Assembly: GCA_031265725.1 (NCBI GenBank)
Contig: JAISCH010000201.1
Location: 1 to 8,159, forward strand
DNA: 8,159 bases
Direction: 5' to 3'
Source: Propionibacteriaceae bacterium
GTDB lineage: Bacteria; Actinomycetota; Actinomycetes; Propionibacteriales; Propionibacteriaceae
Position numbers and translations under genes: made by a program. Shown piece by piece: positions 1-6,128 of the stretch; positions within the stretch are counted from its first letter, which is position 1, and each line of letters opens with the position of its first letter. The notes beneath the pieces were generated by a model. That model was not told the origin of the DNA. It was given only the letters and a program-made list of their open reading frames with translations, and did no database searches.

Positions 1-612
1 TGCGGCCAGCAGCAGCCAACTGAAAACTTGGATGTTGTTGGTGAGCAGGGCCACCAGGTCGAACAGGCCGGGCAGGCTGGGCAGCATCCGGCGTCCCAGC
101 ATCACCCTCACTCCGGTGACCAGTGCGGTTAGGCTCCAAATCCCCAACGCGGCGCGGCGCAGGTATTCGACCGTCCGGCTGTTCGCGGTGGCCAGGCAGC
201 GATGCCCGGCCCAACAGATCAGCACCGGGAGGATCAGTCCGGTCAAGTAGCCGACAATGTTGGCTCCGGCGATGGAGCCGAATAGGGTCTCGTTGTTGGG
301 CACGATGGCCAGCGCGGCCAGGGCGATGTCCGGCACCGAGGTCAGCACGAGCAGCACCGTCAGCCCAGCGGCCACCAGGCGGCGCGGTCTGATCAGATAA
401 ATGATCGCCAGCACTATGCCCAGGCTGCACAGCCCGAGCAGGAGGAATTCGTTGTTCACCCAATTTGTGAGTTTGCGGATCAGGGCGAGGACCAGGCCCA
501 ACGCCAGACTGATCGGCAGCACACGGCGATCTGCCGCGCCCGGCCGGACTCCGAAGGTCCAGGCCAGGCACGGCAGCAGCGCCAGATAAAGGGCGTCAAC
601 AAATAGTGGCAT
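1..612 (-). CDS. Polytopic membrane protein of a P19/FTR1 iron system, N-terminal part (partial at window edge)
   Basis: The minus strand reads open for 204 codons from ATG at 612 to the window edge with no stop, so this is the 5' part of a longer gene. A TAA lies directly upstream of the ATG in the same frame, which fixes this as the most upstream start; an AGGA sits about 12 bases before it. The visible protein is very hydrophobic, with about five or six likely membrane segments (roughly residues 5-20, 31-46, 56-74, 79-102, 113-136 and 155-170), short charged loops and a Arg/Lys-containing R-K-L-T-N-W-V-N-N-E stretch at 46-55. It follows the P19-like gene after 32 bp. In Campylobacter and Bifidobacterium, FTR1-P19 loci are followed by a polytopic protein ending in a DUF2318 Fe-S-type domain, so I infer that identity from position and topology. 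The diagnostic C-terminal Cys-rich domain lies outside the window, so another membrane protein remains possible. Confidence 0.65.
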   Translation of the reverse strand, partial: MPLFVDALYLALLPCLAWTFGVRPGAADRRVLPISLALGLVLALIRKLTNWVNNEFLLLGLCSLGIVLAIIYLIRPRRLVAAGLTVLLVLTSVPDIALAALAIVPNNETLFGSIAGANIVGYLTGLILPVLICWAGHRCLATANSRTVEYLRRAALGIWSLTALVTGVRVMLGRRMLPSLPGLFDLVALLTNNIQVFSWLLLAA

Positions 613-644
613 TTATTTGCCGATTCCTATCGGAGGTAGTTTGG

Positions 645-1256
645 TCACCACTCCCGGGGGCTGTACTGGAAGTCGTCCCACTCGGCGACCAGTGGCTCAG
701 TCCAGAAACGGCCCTCGACGCCAGTGACCGCGTCAGTGTGAATCAGGTGGCCGTTCTCGGCTGGACTCTTGATGATGAACTTGACTTTGTACGTGCCCGC
801 GTCGCCCATCTTGATATTCGCGCCGTAATGCGGTCCGTCCGAGGCGTTCATCGGCATGAAAGTGCCTGAGTTGACTTTCCCAGCGGGGTCGGTGATCTCA
901 TAGTCAACGGTCAGGTTGGGAACCCAGTCACCGGTACCGAAACCGAGGTTGTTGGGCAACGCACTGATGTCCGCCTCGATGTGGATATCAGCTTCAGCCG
1001 AAGTGAGACCCATCGCCGGATCCATGTCGACCGGCTGGAAGTAGACTCCCGCCACATTCAACGGGCCGACCTCGATATCGTCCCCAATCTCGAATTCCTC
1101 AAAACCACCGGCATCGCCTGGGGCCGGAGCCGCCGCTGGGTCGGATTGCTGGGGTTGGGCCGAGGGCTGGTCGGTGGTCGCTGGTGTTCCGCTACAGCCC
1201 GCCAACGTCATGATGACGACGACTGACAGGCCAAGGGCGCGGATTATGGTTTTCAT
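645..1256 (-). CDS. P19/FetP-type periplasmic iron-transport lipoprotein (Tpd family)
   Basis: 203-residue lipoprotein of the P19/Tpd/FetP family, which binds copper and iron outside the membrane and passes iron to the FTR1 partner. Residues 1-20 are a signal peptide with lipobox L-A-G-C and lipidated Cys21. A Pro/Ala/Gln-rich linker (about 23-48) leads to the Ig-like metal-binding domain (about 55-195). The family's metal ligands are all visible: His92 and Glu94 in D-I-H-I-E-A-D, Met136 and His143 in the M-N-A-S-D-G-P-H run (seven apart, as in P19), and His173 in H-T-D-x-x-T-G-V. The ATG at 1256 was chosen because it overlaps the FTR1 stop as ATGA, has a perfect AAGGAGG three bases upstream, and gives the signal peptide at the N-terminus. 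The frame stays open upstream inside the FTR1 gene, but that extension is not coding. It is translationally coupled to the permease and presumably shares its iron-regulated promoter. Confidence 0.92.
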   Translation of the reverse strand: MKTIIRALGLSVVVIMTLAGCSGTPATTDQPSAQPQQSDPAAAPAPGDAGGFEEFEIGDDIEVGPLNVAGVYFQPVDMDPAMGLTSAEADIHIEADISALPNNLGFGTGDWVPNLTVDYEITDPAGKVNSGTFMPMNASDGPHYGANIKMGDAGTYKVKFIIKSPAENGHLIHTDAVTGVEGRFWTEPLVAEWDDFQYSPREW

Positions 1257-2491
1257 TTCCCTCCTTGGGGTTGGGGTTGGGCCAGCCGGCGGGATTTCCG
1301 CAGGCCGAGTACAGTGAGCACGATGACAAGGATTATGGCTAGGGCCTGGGCGGCGATCGTCTCCACGGTTGGATAGAAGCCGAGCAGATCGAGCGAGGAG
1401 ATTCCCGGCACGGTTGTCGTAGAGACCAAGTCTCCTTCCTGCAATTCTTTGATCCCACCCCCGGCGAAGGTGACCGCCATCAAGGCCAAAAGTGCGGAAG
1501 TGGCCAAGAAGAACGGCTTGAGTGGGATACGGATGCTGAGCAGCCGGATCGCCGCGTAGACAATAGCCAACGCGACGAGACCGACGCCCAGACCCAGCCA
1601 GATTTCGGTTTGGTTGGTCGAGGCGCGGGCGAAGAGCGCCTGATAGAAGATGATGGTCTCCGCTCCCTCTCGGAAGACGGCGAGGAAGGCCACGAAGGAG
1701 AGCGTCCAGATATTGCCGGTCTCGATGGCTTGACTGGAGCGCTCTTTGATGTAGGCGCTCCAAGCCTGTGAGTCCGCTTTGGACATCATCCAATTGCTGA
1801 CCCAGATCAGCATCGCCACCGCGATCAGCATGGTCGCGCCCTCGAAGATCTCCTGGTACGCGCCAGCCAATGCGCTCAGTGAGCTGAAGACCCAGGCCAG
1901 GGCGATGCTGGCCAGCAGTGCGACGCCGACTCCGATGTAGACATAACGATTGTTGCTGGCATTGCCCGACTTCACCAGGTAGGCGATGATCGCACCCACC
2001 ACCAGGATGGCCTCGAAGCCCTCCCGCAGGATGATGGTCAGCGAACCGAGGAATTCGGACAGCGGGTCGCTCTTATTGCCGTCCAGCACCTCCGCATCGA
2101 CGCGCAACATCTCGGCCAGCGCGTCCAGTGCGGCGGTGACTTCGGCTTGCGGCGCTCCGGATGACATCTGTTTCTTGATAGTGGAGAACTGATATTCGAC
2201 TTCGGCGGCCCGGTCACCGGAGATGTAGGCCATCACCGTCTTCTCGAAGCCGATTTTCTCGTAATAGCCGTAGTAAGCGTTGTTGACGCCGTCTTTGGCC
2301 GCCTCGGTGTCGCCTTGGCGATAGCTCTCGTCCGCGCCTTTCAGCACGGCGGCCATCTCCTCGGCGACCTCGCCCCAAGTCTGCGACTCCGCATGGGCGG
2401 TGGACGCCCCGAGCAGCAGGGCGAGGAATGCGATGATCCCAATGACAACGGCCCGGATCGCGCCGACTGCCAACGTGGGTTTACCAAGCAT
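1253..2491 (-). CDS. FTR1-family high-affinity iron permease with N-terminal periplasmic domain (FetM/EfeU type)
   Basis: 412-residue iron permease, first gene of the leftward operon. Residues 1-34 form a signal peptide ending A-H-A. Residues 35-140 form a helical extracytoplasmic domain with the N-A-Y-Y-G-Y-Y-E-K-I-G-F-E run typical of FTR1 proteins paired with P19. Residues about 147-395 form the seven-helix FTR1 channel. Both signature iron-binding motifs are present: R-E-G-F-E at 156-160 and R-E-G-A-E at 274-278. The tail after 397 is short and basic. FetMP of E. coli and BfeUOB of Bifidobacterium are known relatives that import ferrous iron with the P19 partner; the electron-transfer details are not settled. 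The ATG at 2491 has no Shine-Dalgarno sequence. It overlaps the last base of an IdeR box and lies six bases after TAGCCT, which fits a leaderless mRNA. The stop overlaps the start of the P19 gene by 4 bp. Exact naming (fetM, efeU, bfeU) is a matter of convention, so no symbol is given. Confidence 0.93.
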   Translation of the reverse strand: MLGKPTLAVGAIRAVVIGIIAFLALLLGASTAHAESQTWGEVAEEMAAVLKGADESYRQGDTEAAKDGVNNAYYGYYEKIGFEKTVMAYISGDRAAEVEYQFSTIKKQMSSGAPQAEVTAALDALAEMLRVDAEVLDGNKSDPLSEFLGSLTIILREGFEAILVVGAIIAYLVKSGNASNNRYVYIGVGVALLASIALAWVFSSLSALAGAYQEIFEGATMLIAVAMLIWVSNWMMSKADSQAWSAYIKERSSQAIETGNIWTLSFVAFLAVFREGAETIIFYQALFARASTNQTEIWLGLGVGLVALAIVYAAIRLLSIRIPLKPFFLATSALLALMAVTFAGGGIKELQEGDLVSTTTVPGISSLDLLGFYPTVETIAAQALAIILVIVLTVLGLRKSRRLAQPQPQGGK

Positions 2492-2509
2492 GAGGTTAGG
2501 CTAACCTAA
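2491..2509 (-). promoter_or_regulatory. DtxR/IdeR box covering a leaderless-type promoter of the FTR1 operon
   Basis: Read on the minus strand from 2509, the site is TTAGGTTAGCCTAACCTCA, which matches the 19-bp DtxR/IdeR consensus (TTAGGTTAGSCTAACCTAA) at 18 positions. The hexamer TAGCCT at 2503-2498 sits exactly six bases before the ATG at 2491-2489, the usual spacing between a -10 element and a leaderless start in Actinobacteria. No convincing -35 is present at 16-18 bp spacing; a TTGCTG lies closer. Repressor bound with Fe(II) would cover the -10 and the start point, so repression under iron sufficiency is the expected outcome. The match is seen directly; the start site and repression are inferred. 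Confidence 0.9.
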
Positions 2510-2698
2510 TTAAATCCAGCAAGAGAAATCGACGGCCGAATTATGAGACGAAAATGTATTGAAATTACCTAAGCTGAGGCGAAAACCTCATTCGCGCGTT
2601 ATGAAACTGTTATCTCAGCGCCCCGAGCTGCCGCCCCAGTGCCCTCCGCATTGAACCAACTGTGCGGATTGGCAAGAAATTGAGCATCCGGGCGAGCA

Positions 2699-2717
2699 TT
2701 AGGGTAGCCTAGCCTTG
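2699..2717 (+). promoter_or_regulatory. DtxR/IdeR box covering a leaderless-type promoter of the feo operon
   Basis: TTAGGGTAGCCTAGCCTTG matches the DtxR/IdeR consensus at 15 of 19 positions. TAGCCT at 2705-2710 lies six bases before the GTG start of feoA at 2717, the same geometry as in the divergent FTR1 promoter. A weak TTGAGC at 2680-2685 could be a -35 element, with a long 19-bp spacer. No Shine-Dalgarno sequence precedes the GTG. I infer a leaderless transcript repressed by iron-loaded DtxR/IdeR, probably with lower affinity than at the near-perfect FTR1 box because of the four mismatches. Confidence 0.82.
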
Positions 2718-2947
2718 TGCCTGTCGCCCTGAAAAACGCTCCGCTGCGTTCCACCCTCGTCCTGCGGCAGGGGGGTGCCCAAGCTGAGTTGTGCCAGCGG
2801 CTCGCGGTCTTGGGCCTTCGTCCGGGCACTGCGTTTCAACTTGTTCAGAAGACTTCCGGGGGTGGGCGGATGGCGCGGATCGGGCAATCCCGAGTGGCTA
2901 TCGGTGCCGAGCTCGCCGGACAGCTTGAGGTAGAGGTCAATCAGTGA
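2717..2947 (+). CDS. feoA: FeoA, SH3-like accessory protein of ferrous iron transport
   Basis: 76-residue protein with the FeoA fold: a short N-terminal strand, the helix L-C-Q-R-L-A-V-L-G-L-R-P-G-T at about 27-40 (the family pattern RLxxLGLxPG), a glycine-rich turn at 47-50, and closing beta strands ending in L-E-V-E-V near 70-74. FeoA proteins are small cytosolic SH3-like domains that act with the FeoB GTPase and are needed for full Fe(II) uptake. The length is normal for the family. The GTG start at 2717 is the last base of the IdeR box and lacks a ribosome-binding site, so a leaderless start is likely; no better downstream start exists without cutting the domain. It overlaps feoB by 4 bp (GTGA), giving translational coupling. 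Confidence 0.9.
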   Translation: MPVALKNAPLRSTLVLRQGGAQAELCQRLAVLGLRPGTAFQLVQKTSGGGRMARIGQSRVAIGAELAGQLEVEVNQ

Positions 2948-4989
2948 GTGAGCGGCGGACTGCCCTTCCTGACGCCGCGATCCGAGAATCCGCTGACTCG
3001 GTTTCGCTGGGAGCCGTCTGCCATTGTGGCGGGGTCTTAAACGAGTCGGCGGGGGCGGACGCCCCGGTGGTCGCATTGGTCGGCGCGCCCAACACTGGAA
3101 AATCCACCCTCTTCAACGCGCTCACCGGGGCGCGGGTGACCATGGGCAATTGGCCGGGCACCACCGTGGAGGTGTCGCGTGGAGTCTGGCGCACCACCAG
3201 TGCGACCGCCGTCTGCGACTGCGCGGAATGCGACTGTGCCGAAAAAGAATGGAAGCTCGACATCACCTTGGTCGATCTGCCCGGTGCCTACTCACTCGAT
3301 CCGCATTCCCCGGACGAGGCGCTCACCCGCGACCTGTTGTTGCAAGTCCCCGGAGATGGCCGCCCGGACCTCTGCGTGGTGCTGGCCGACTCTTCCCGGC
3401 TGTCGCACAGCCTGTACCTGGTGTCCCAGTTGCGTGAGCACGCGCTGAAGATCGTGGTGGCGCTGACCATGAACGATATCGCCGCCAGACGGGACGTCAA
3501 GGTGGACGTGGTGGCCCTTGAGCGGGCCTTGGGCGTGCCGGTGGTGGCCATCGATCCGCGCCAGCGCAAGGGGCTCGGCCCGTTGGCCGAGGCGGTGCGC
3601 TCCGGACTGGCCGCGCCGCTGCCGGATGCGCGCCCGGTCGGCGCTGACCCGGATGACCCGGATGGGTTGGACGAGGAGCGTTTCTGCTGGATAGCCGAGG
3701 CGGTGGAGGCCGGGACTGACGGGCACGGTGCCCAGCATCCGTCTTTCTCAGACCGGATCGACCGCTGGGCGCTCGCCCCATTCCTGGGGCCGGTGATCTT
3801 CCTCGCCCTGATGTGGCTGGTCTTCCAGATCACCACCACCGTCGCCGCGCCGATGCAGGATTTCCTGGACGAGCTGTTCACCGGGCCGATCACCGATGGC
3901 ACGTTGGCGCTGTTCAGCGCAGTGGGGTTGTCCGGAAGCTGGGTCGAAGGCTTGGTGGTGCGTGGGCTGATCGCCGGGGTGGGCATGCTGCTCACCTTCG
4001 TCCCGCTGATGACGCTGATGTTCATCCTGCTGGCGATCCTGGAGGACTCCGGCTACATGGCCCGGGCGGCAGTGGTGGTCGACCGGATGATGCGAGCGAT
4101 AGGGCTGCCGGGAAAGGCGTTCCTGCCGCTGATCGTCGGCTTCGGCTGCAACGTGCCAGCGATCAGTGCGACGCGTATCCTGCCCGACTCCCGGCAACGG
4201 GTGTTGACCGCGCTGCTGGTGCCGTTCACCGCCTGCACCGCGCGGCTGACAGTGTTCGTGATGGTCGGAGTCACCTTCTTCGGCCAGTACGCCGGCACGG
4301 CAGTCTTCGTCATGTACCTGGTCTCCATTCATCTGGTAGTGCTCTGCGGCTTCCTGCTCCGGCGCACGCTCTGGCGCGATATGCCTTACGACCCGCTGGT
4401 CATCGACCTGCCGCCGTATCAACGCCCCACCCTACGGCTCACCGCGTCGGTGACCTGGTTGCGGCTGTCCGGCTTCCTACAGACCGCTGGTGGCATCATC
4501 GTCGCCACGGTTTGCGGGGTGTGGCTGTTGCAGTCCATCCCGGTGACCTCCGACGCGGCCTTCGGCGCGGTCGATACCGCCGACTCGGCGTATGGCGTGG
4601 TGGCGCAGGCGATCACCCCAGTATTCGGCCCGACTGGTTTCGCCAGTTGGGAGACCACCTCGACTATGGTCGTCGGCTTCGTCGCCAAAGAGGCGGTCAT
4701 CTCGGCCTGGGCACAGACCTACGCCTTGGATGAGCCAGCCGAAGGCGAGGCGGGCGACCTGGGCGCGAGGGTTTTCGCCGACTTCAACGAGTCTTCTGGC
4801 GGCCATCCCTATCCGGCGGCACTGGCCTTCATGGTCTTCCTGCTCGCCTACACCCCGTGTGTGGCCACCCTGGCCTCCCAGTGGCGCGAGATCGGGGCCA
4901 AGTGGACGCTCTTCGGCGTGGTCATGCAATTGGCCGCCGCGTACGTCCTGGCTGTCGCCGTCTTCCAAGTGGGAAGGCTCTTCTGGTGA
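2944..4989 (+). CDS. feoB: FeoB, GTPase-coupled ferrous iron transporter
   Basis: 681-residue Fe(II) permease. A 40-residue N-terminal extension with C-H-C-G-G at 26-30 precedes the G domain (about 41-222). G1 is G-A-P-N-T-G-K-S-T (47-55), G2 is in G-T-T-V-E (72-76) and G3 is D-L-P-G (111-114). The expected G4 NxxD is instead T-M-N-D (175-178), and the G5 region reads V-V-A-I-D-P-R-Q. A Cys-rich insert, C-D-C-A-E-C-D-C (91-98), sits between G2 and G3. A linker/GDI region follows (about 223-275), then the membrane part with L-E-D-S-G-Y-M-A-R (366-374), Gate motif G-F-G-C-N-V-P (399-405, Cys402), second Gate-region Cys431 and A-K-E-A-V-I (581-586). The GTG start overlaps the feoA stop; GAGG lies seven bases upstream. 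The stop overlaps the FeoC-like start by GTGA. The gene appears intact. Confidence 0.96.
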   Translation: MSERRTALPDAAIRESADSVSLGAVCHCGGVLNESAGADAPVVALVGAPNTGKSTLFNALTGARVTMGNWPGTTVEVSRGVWRTTSATAVCDCAECDCAEKEWKLDITLVDLPGAYSLDPHSPDEALTRDLLLQVPGDGRPDLCVVLADSSRLSHSLYLVSQLREHALKIVVALTMNDIAARRDVKVDVVALERALGVPVVAIDPRQRKGLGPLAEAVRSGLAAPLPDARPVGADPDDPDGLDEERFCWIAEAVEAGTDGHGAQHPSFSDRIDRWALAPFLGPVIFLALMWLVFQITTTVAAPMQDFLDELFTGPITDGTLALFSAVGLSGSWVEGLVVRGLIAGVGMLLTFVPLMTLMFILLAILEDSGYMARAAVVVDRMMRAIGLPGKAFLPLIVGFGCNVPAISATRILPDSRQRVLTALLVPFTACTARLTVFVMVGVTFFGQYAGTAVFVMYLVSIHLVVLCGFLLRRTLWRDMPYDPLVIDLPPYQRPTLRLTASVTWLRLSGFLQTAGGIIVATVCGVWLLQSIPVTSDAAFGAVDTADSAYGVVAQAITPVFGPTGFASWETTSTMVVGFVAKEAVISAWAQTYALDEPAEGEAGDLGARVFADFNESSGGHPYPAALAFMVFLLAYTPCVATLASQWREIGAKWTLFGVVMQLAAAYVLAVAVFQVGRLFW

Positions 4990-5258
4990 TAGCACGACCA
5001 ATTCCAGCGACTGGTCCGATCTCAGCGGTATTGGATCAAATGTCCCGAGGCACTTCGACCATGACCGAACTCGCCGCCCGCACCGGTTTCCCGCCAGAGT
5101 CGTTGCGAGCTGCGTTGGACCATCTCATCCGGACTGGCCGCGTCCAAGCCCAGGCGCTCACCGGTTGCTCACCGGATGGCTGCGCCGGGTGCTCGCTCAC
5201 CAAGTCATGCTCGTTGTCCAGTGCGCGCCGCCCGATGCGGCTCACTCTTGCTGAGTGA
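4986..5258 (+). CDS. FeoC-like small winged-helix protein with four-cysteine motif
   Basis: 90-residue protein from GTG at 4986, chosen because it overlaps the feoB stop as GTGA and has GGAAGG eight bases upstream; the frame runs open further upstream, but only inside feoB. Residues about 11-55 look like a winged helix: I-S-A-V-L-D-Q-M, T-M-T-E-L-A-A-R-T-G and S-L-R-A-A-L-D-H-L-I-R-T-G-R-V. The wing is followed by C61-x4-C66-x2-C69-x5-C75, which resembles the Cys cluster of enterobacterial FeoC, shown there to bind an iron-sulfur cluster. A basic tail ends the protein. FeoC has been proposed as a regulator or stabiliser of FeoB, with the cluster sensing oxygen or iron. Position as third gene of feoABC supports this, but homology is judged by pattern only, so a separate FeoC-like transcription factor family is also possible. 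Confidence 0.82.
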   Translation: MIARPIPATGPISAVLDQMSRGTSTMTELAARTGFPPESLRAALDHLIRTGRVQAQALTGCSPDGCAGCSLTKSCSLSSARRPMRLTLAE

Positions 5259-5286
5259 TTCCAAGGGGGTACGCGCCGCGCGTCGC

Positions 5287-5312
5287 CCAGCCAGCACCAA
5301 ACAGTTGGCTGG
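5287..5312 (+). terminator. Possible hairpin in the feo-murI gap (weak terminator candidate)
   Basis: CCAGCCA (5287-5293) and TGGCTGG (5306-5312) form a perfect 7-bp inverted repeat with a 12-base loop, 29 bp after the stop of the FeoC-like gene. There is no run of T after it, so it is not a standard intrinsic terminator. It lies just before the putative murI -10 element and could equally be a protein-binding site. Confidence 0.3.
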
Positions 5313-5319
5313 CACAGGG

Positions 5320-5325
5320 TAAAAT
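5320..5325 (+). promoter_or_regulatory. Putative -10 element of murI
   Basis: TAAAAT ends eight bases before the murI ATG, and no Shine-Dalgarno sequence lies between them. This suggests a very short or absent leader and a murI transcript separate from the feo operon. No -35 hexamer is evident at normal spacing, so the call rests on the hexamer and its position alone. Confidence 0.45.
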
Positions 5326-5333
5326 CCCCTTCC

Positions 5334-6122
5334 ATGCGTCCTATCGGTGTTTTCGACTCGGGTTTCGGCGGCTTGACGGTGGCCCGCGCCATCATGGACC
5401 AATTGCCCGGCGAGGACATGGTCTACTTGGGCGACACTGCCCGGGCGCCCTATGGCACCAAGTCGCTGCCGGAGGTGCGTGAGTACGCGCTGGAATGCCT
5501 CGACTACTTGGCCAACCAAGATGTGAAGGCCTTGGTCATCGCCTGCAATTCGGCGTCCTCGGCGGTGCTGCGCGACGCCAGGGAACGCTACGACCTGCCG
5601 ATCATCGATGTGATCCTGCCCTCGGCTCGGCGGGCGGTGAAGCTGAGCAAGAGCGGGCGCATCGGGGTGGTCTGCACCCAGGCGACAGCCAATTCGCTCA
5701 GCTATGACGACGCTGTGGCCGCCGTGCCGGACGTGGAACTGGTCACCCAGCCCTGCCCGCGTTTCGTGGAATTCGTTGAGGCCGGGGTCACCAGTGGCGC
5801 GGAATTGCTGCAGACCGCACAGGAGTATCTGTTGCCGTTGCGCGCGGCGGCCATCGACACGCTGATCCTCGGCTGCACCCACTATCCGCTGCTGTCCGGC
5901 GTCATCTCCTATGTCATGGAAGATGCCACCCTGGTCTCCTCCGCCGAGGAGTGCGCCAAAGAGACCTACGCCACCCTGACCGACCTAGCCCTGCTCAACC
6001 CCTCGCCCGACCCAACCCGGCGCTTCTTAACCACCGGTGCCCCAGCATTGTTCGAGACCCTGGGCAAGCGCCTACTAGGCGGCTTCGTCTCCCAAGTGGA
6101 ACAGGTCTACACGATCTCCTGA
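5334..6122 (+). CDS. murI: Glutamate racemase
   Basis: 262-residue cytosolic enzyme that converts L-glutamate to D-glutamate for the second residue of the peptidoglycan stem peptide. The family signatures are complete: G-V-F-D-S-G-F-G-G-L-T-V at 5-16 (Asp8, Ser9), P-Y-G-T-K-S at 39-44, the first catalytic cysteine Cys71 in C-N-S-A-S, and the second, Cys181, in G-C-T-H-Y-P-L. Length is normal. The ATG at 5334 starts two residues before the conserved first strand, as in other MurI proteins, so the start is secure although no ribosome-binding site is present. A 75-bp gap and a candidate -10 separate it from the feo genes, and its function is unrelated to iron. It converges with the ATPase gene, with 6 bp between the stops. 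Confidence 0.97.
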   Translation: MRPIGVFDSGFGGLTVARAIMDQLPGEDMVYLGDTARAPYGTKSLPEVREYALECLDYLANQDVKALVIACNSASSAVLRDARERYDLPIIDVILPSARRAVKLSKSGRIGVVCTQATANSLSYDDAVAAVPDVELVTQPCPRFVEFVEAGVTSGAELLQTAQEYLLPLRAAAIDTLILGCTHYPLLSGVISYVMEDATLVSSAEECAKETYATLTDLALLNPSPDPTRRFLTTGAPALFETLGKRLLGGFVSQVEQVYTIS

Positions 6123-6128
6123 CCAGGC

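Noticed and set aside
1257..1793. A much longer form of the P19 lipoprotein starting inside the FTR1 gene.
   Set aside because: The extra part lies wholly inside the FTR1 coding region in another frame, has low-complexity Arg-rich translation, and would bury the signal peptide in the middle of the protein.
2564..2572. ATTACCTAA in the divergent intergenic region as a third DtxR/IdeR half site.
   Set aside because: It matches seven of nine bases of one half site, but the other half is not present; the full 19-bp alignment is poor.
2575..2590. Small hairpin TGAGG-CGAAAA-CCTCA between the divergent promoters, possibly an sRNA or attenuator.
   Set aside because: The stem is only 5 bp, lies outside both predicted leaderless transcripts, and has no T-run or other supporting sequence.
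3288..4422. Long open frames on the minus strand inside feoB.
   Set aside because: Their translations are His/Arg/Gln-rich or Ser/Arg-rich as expected from GC-rich antisense shadows, while the plus strand encodes a full set of FeoB motifs.
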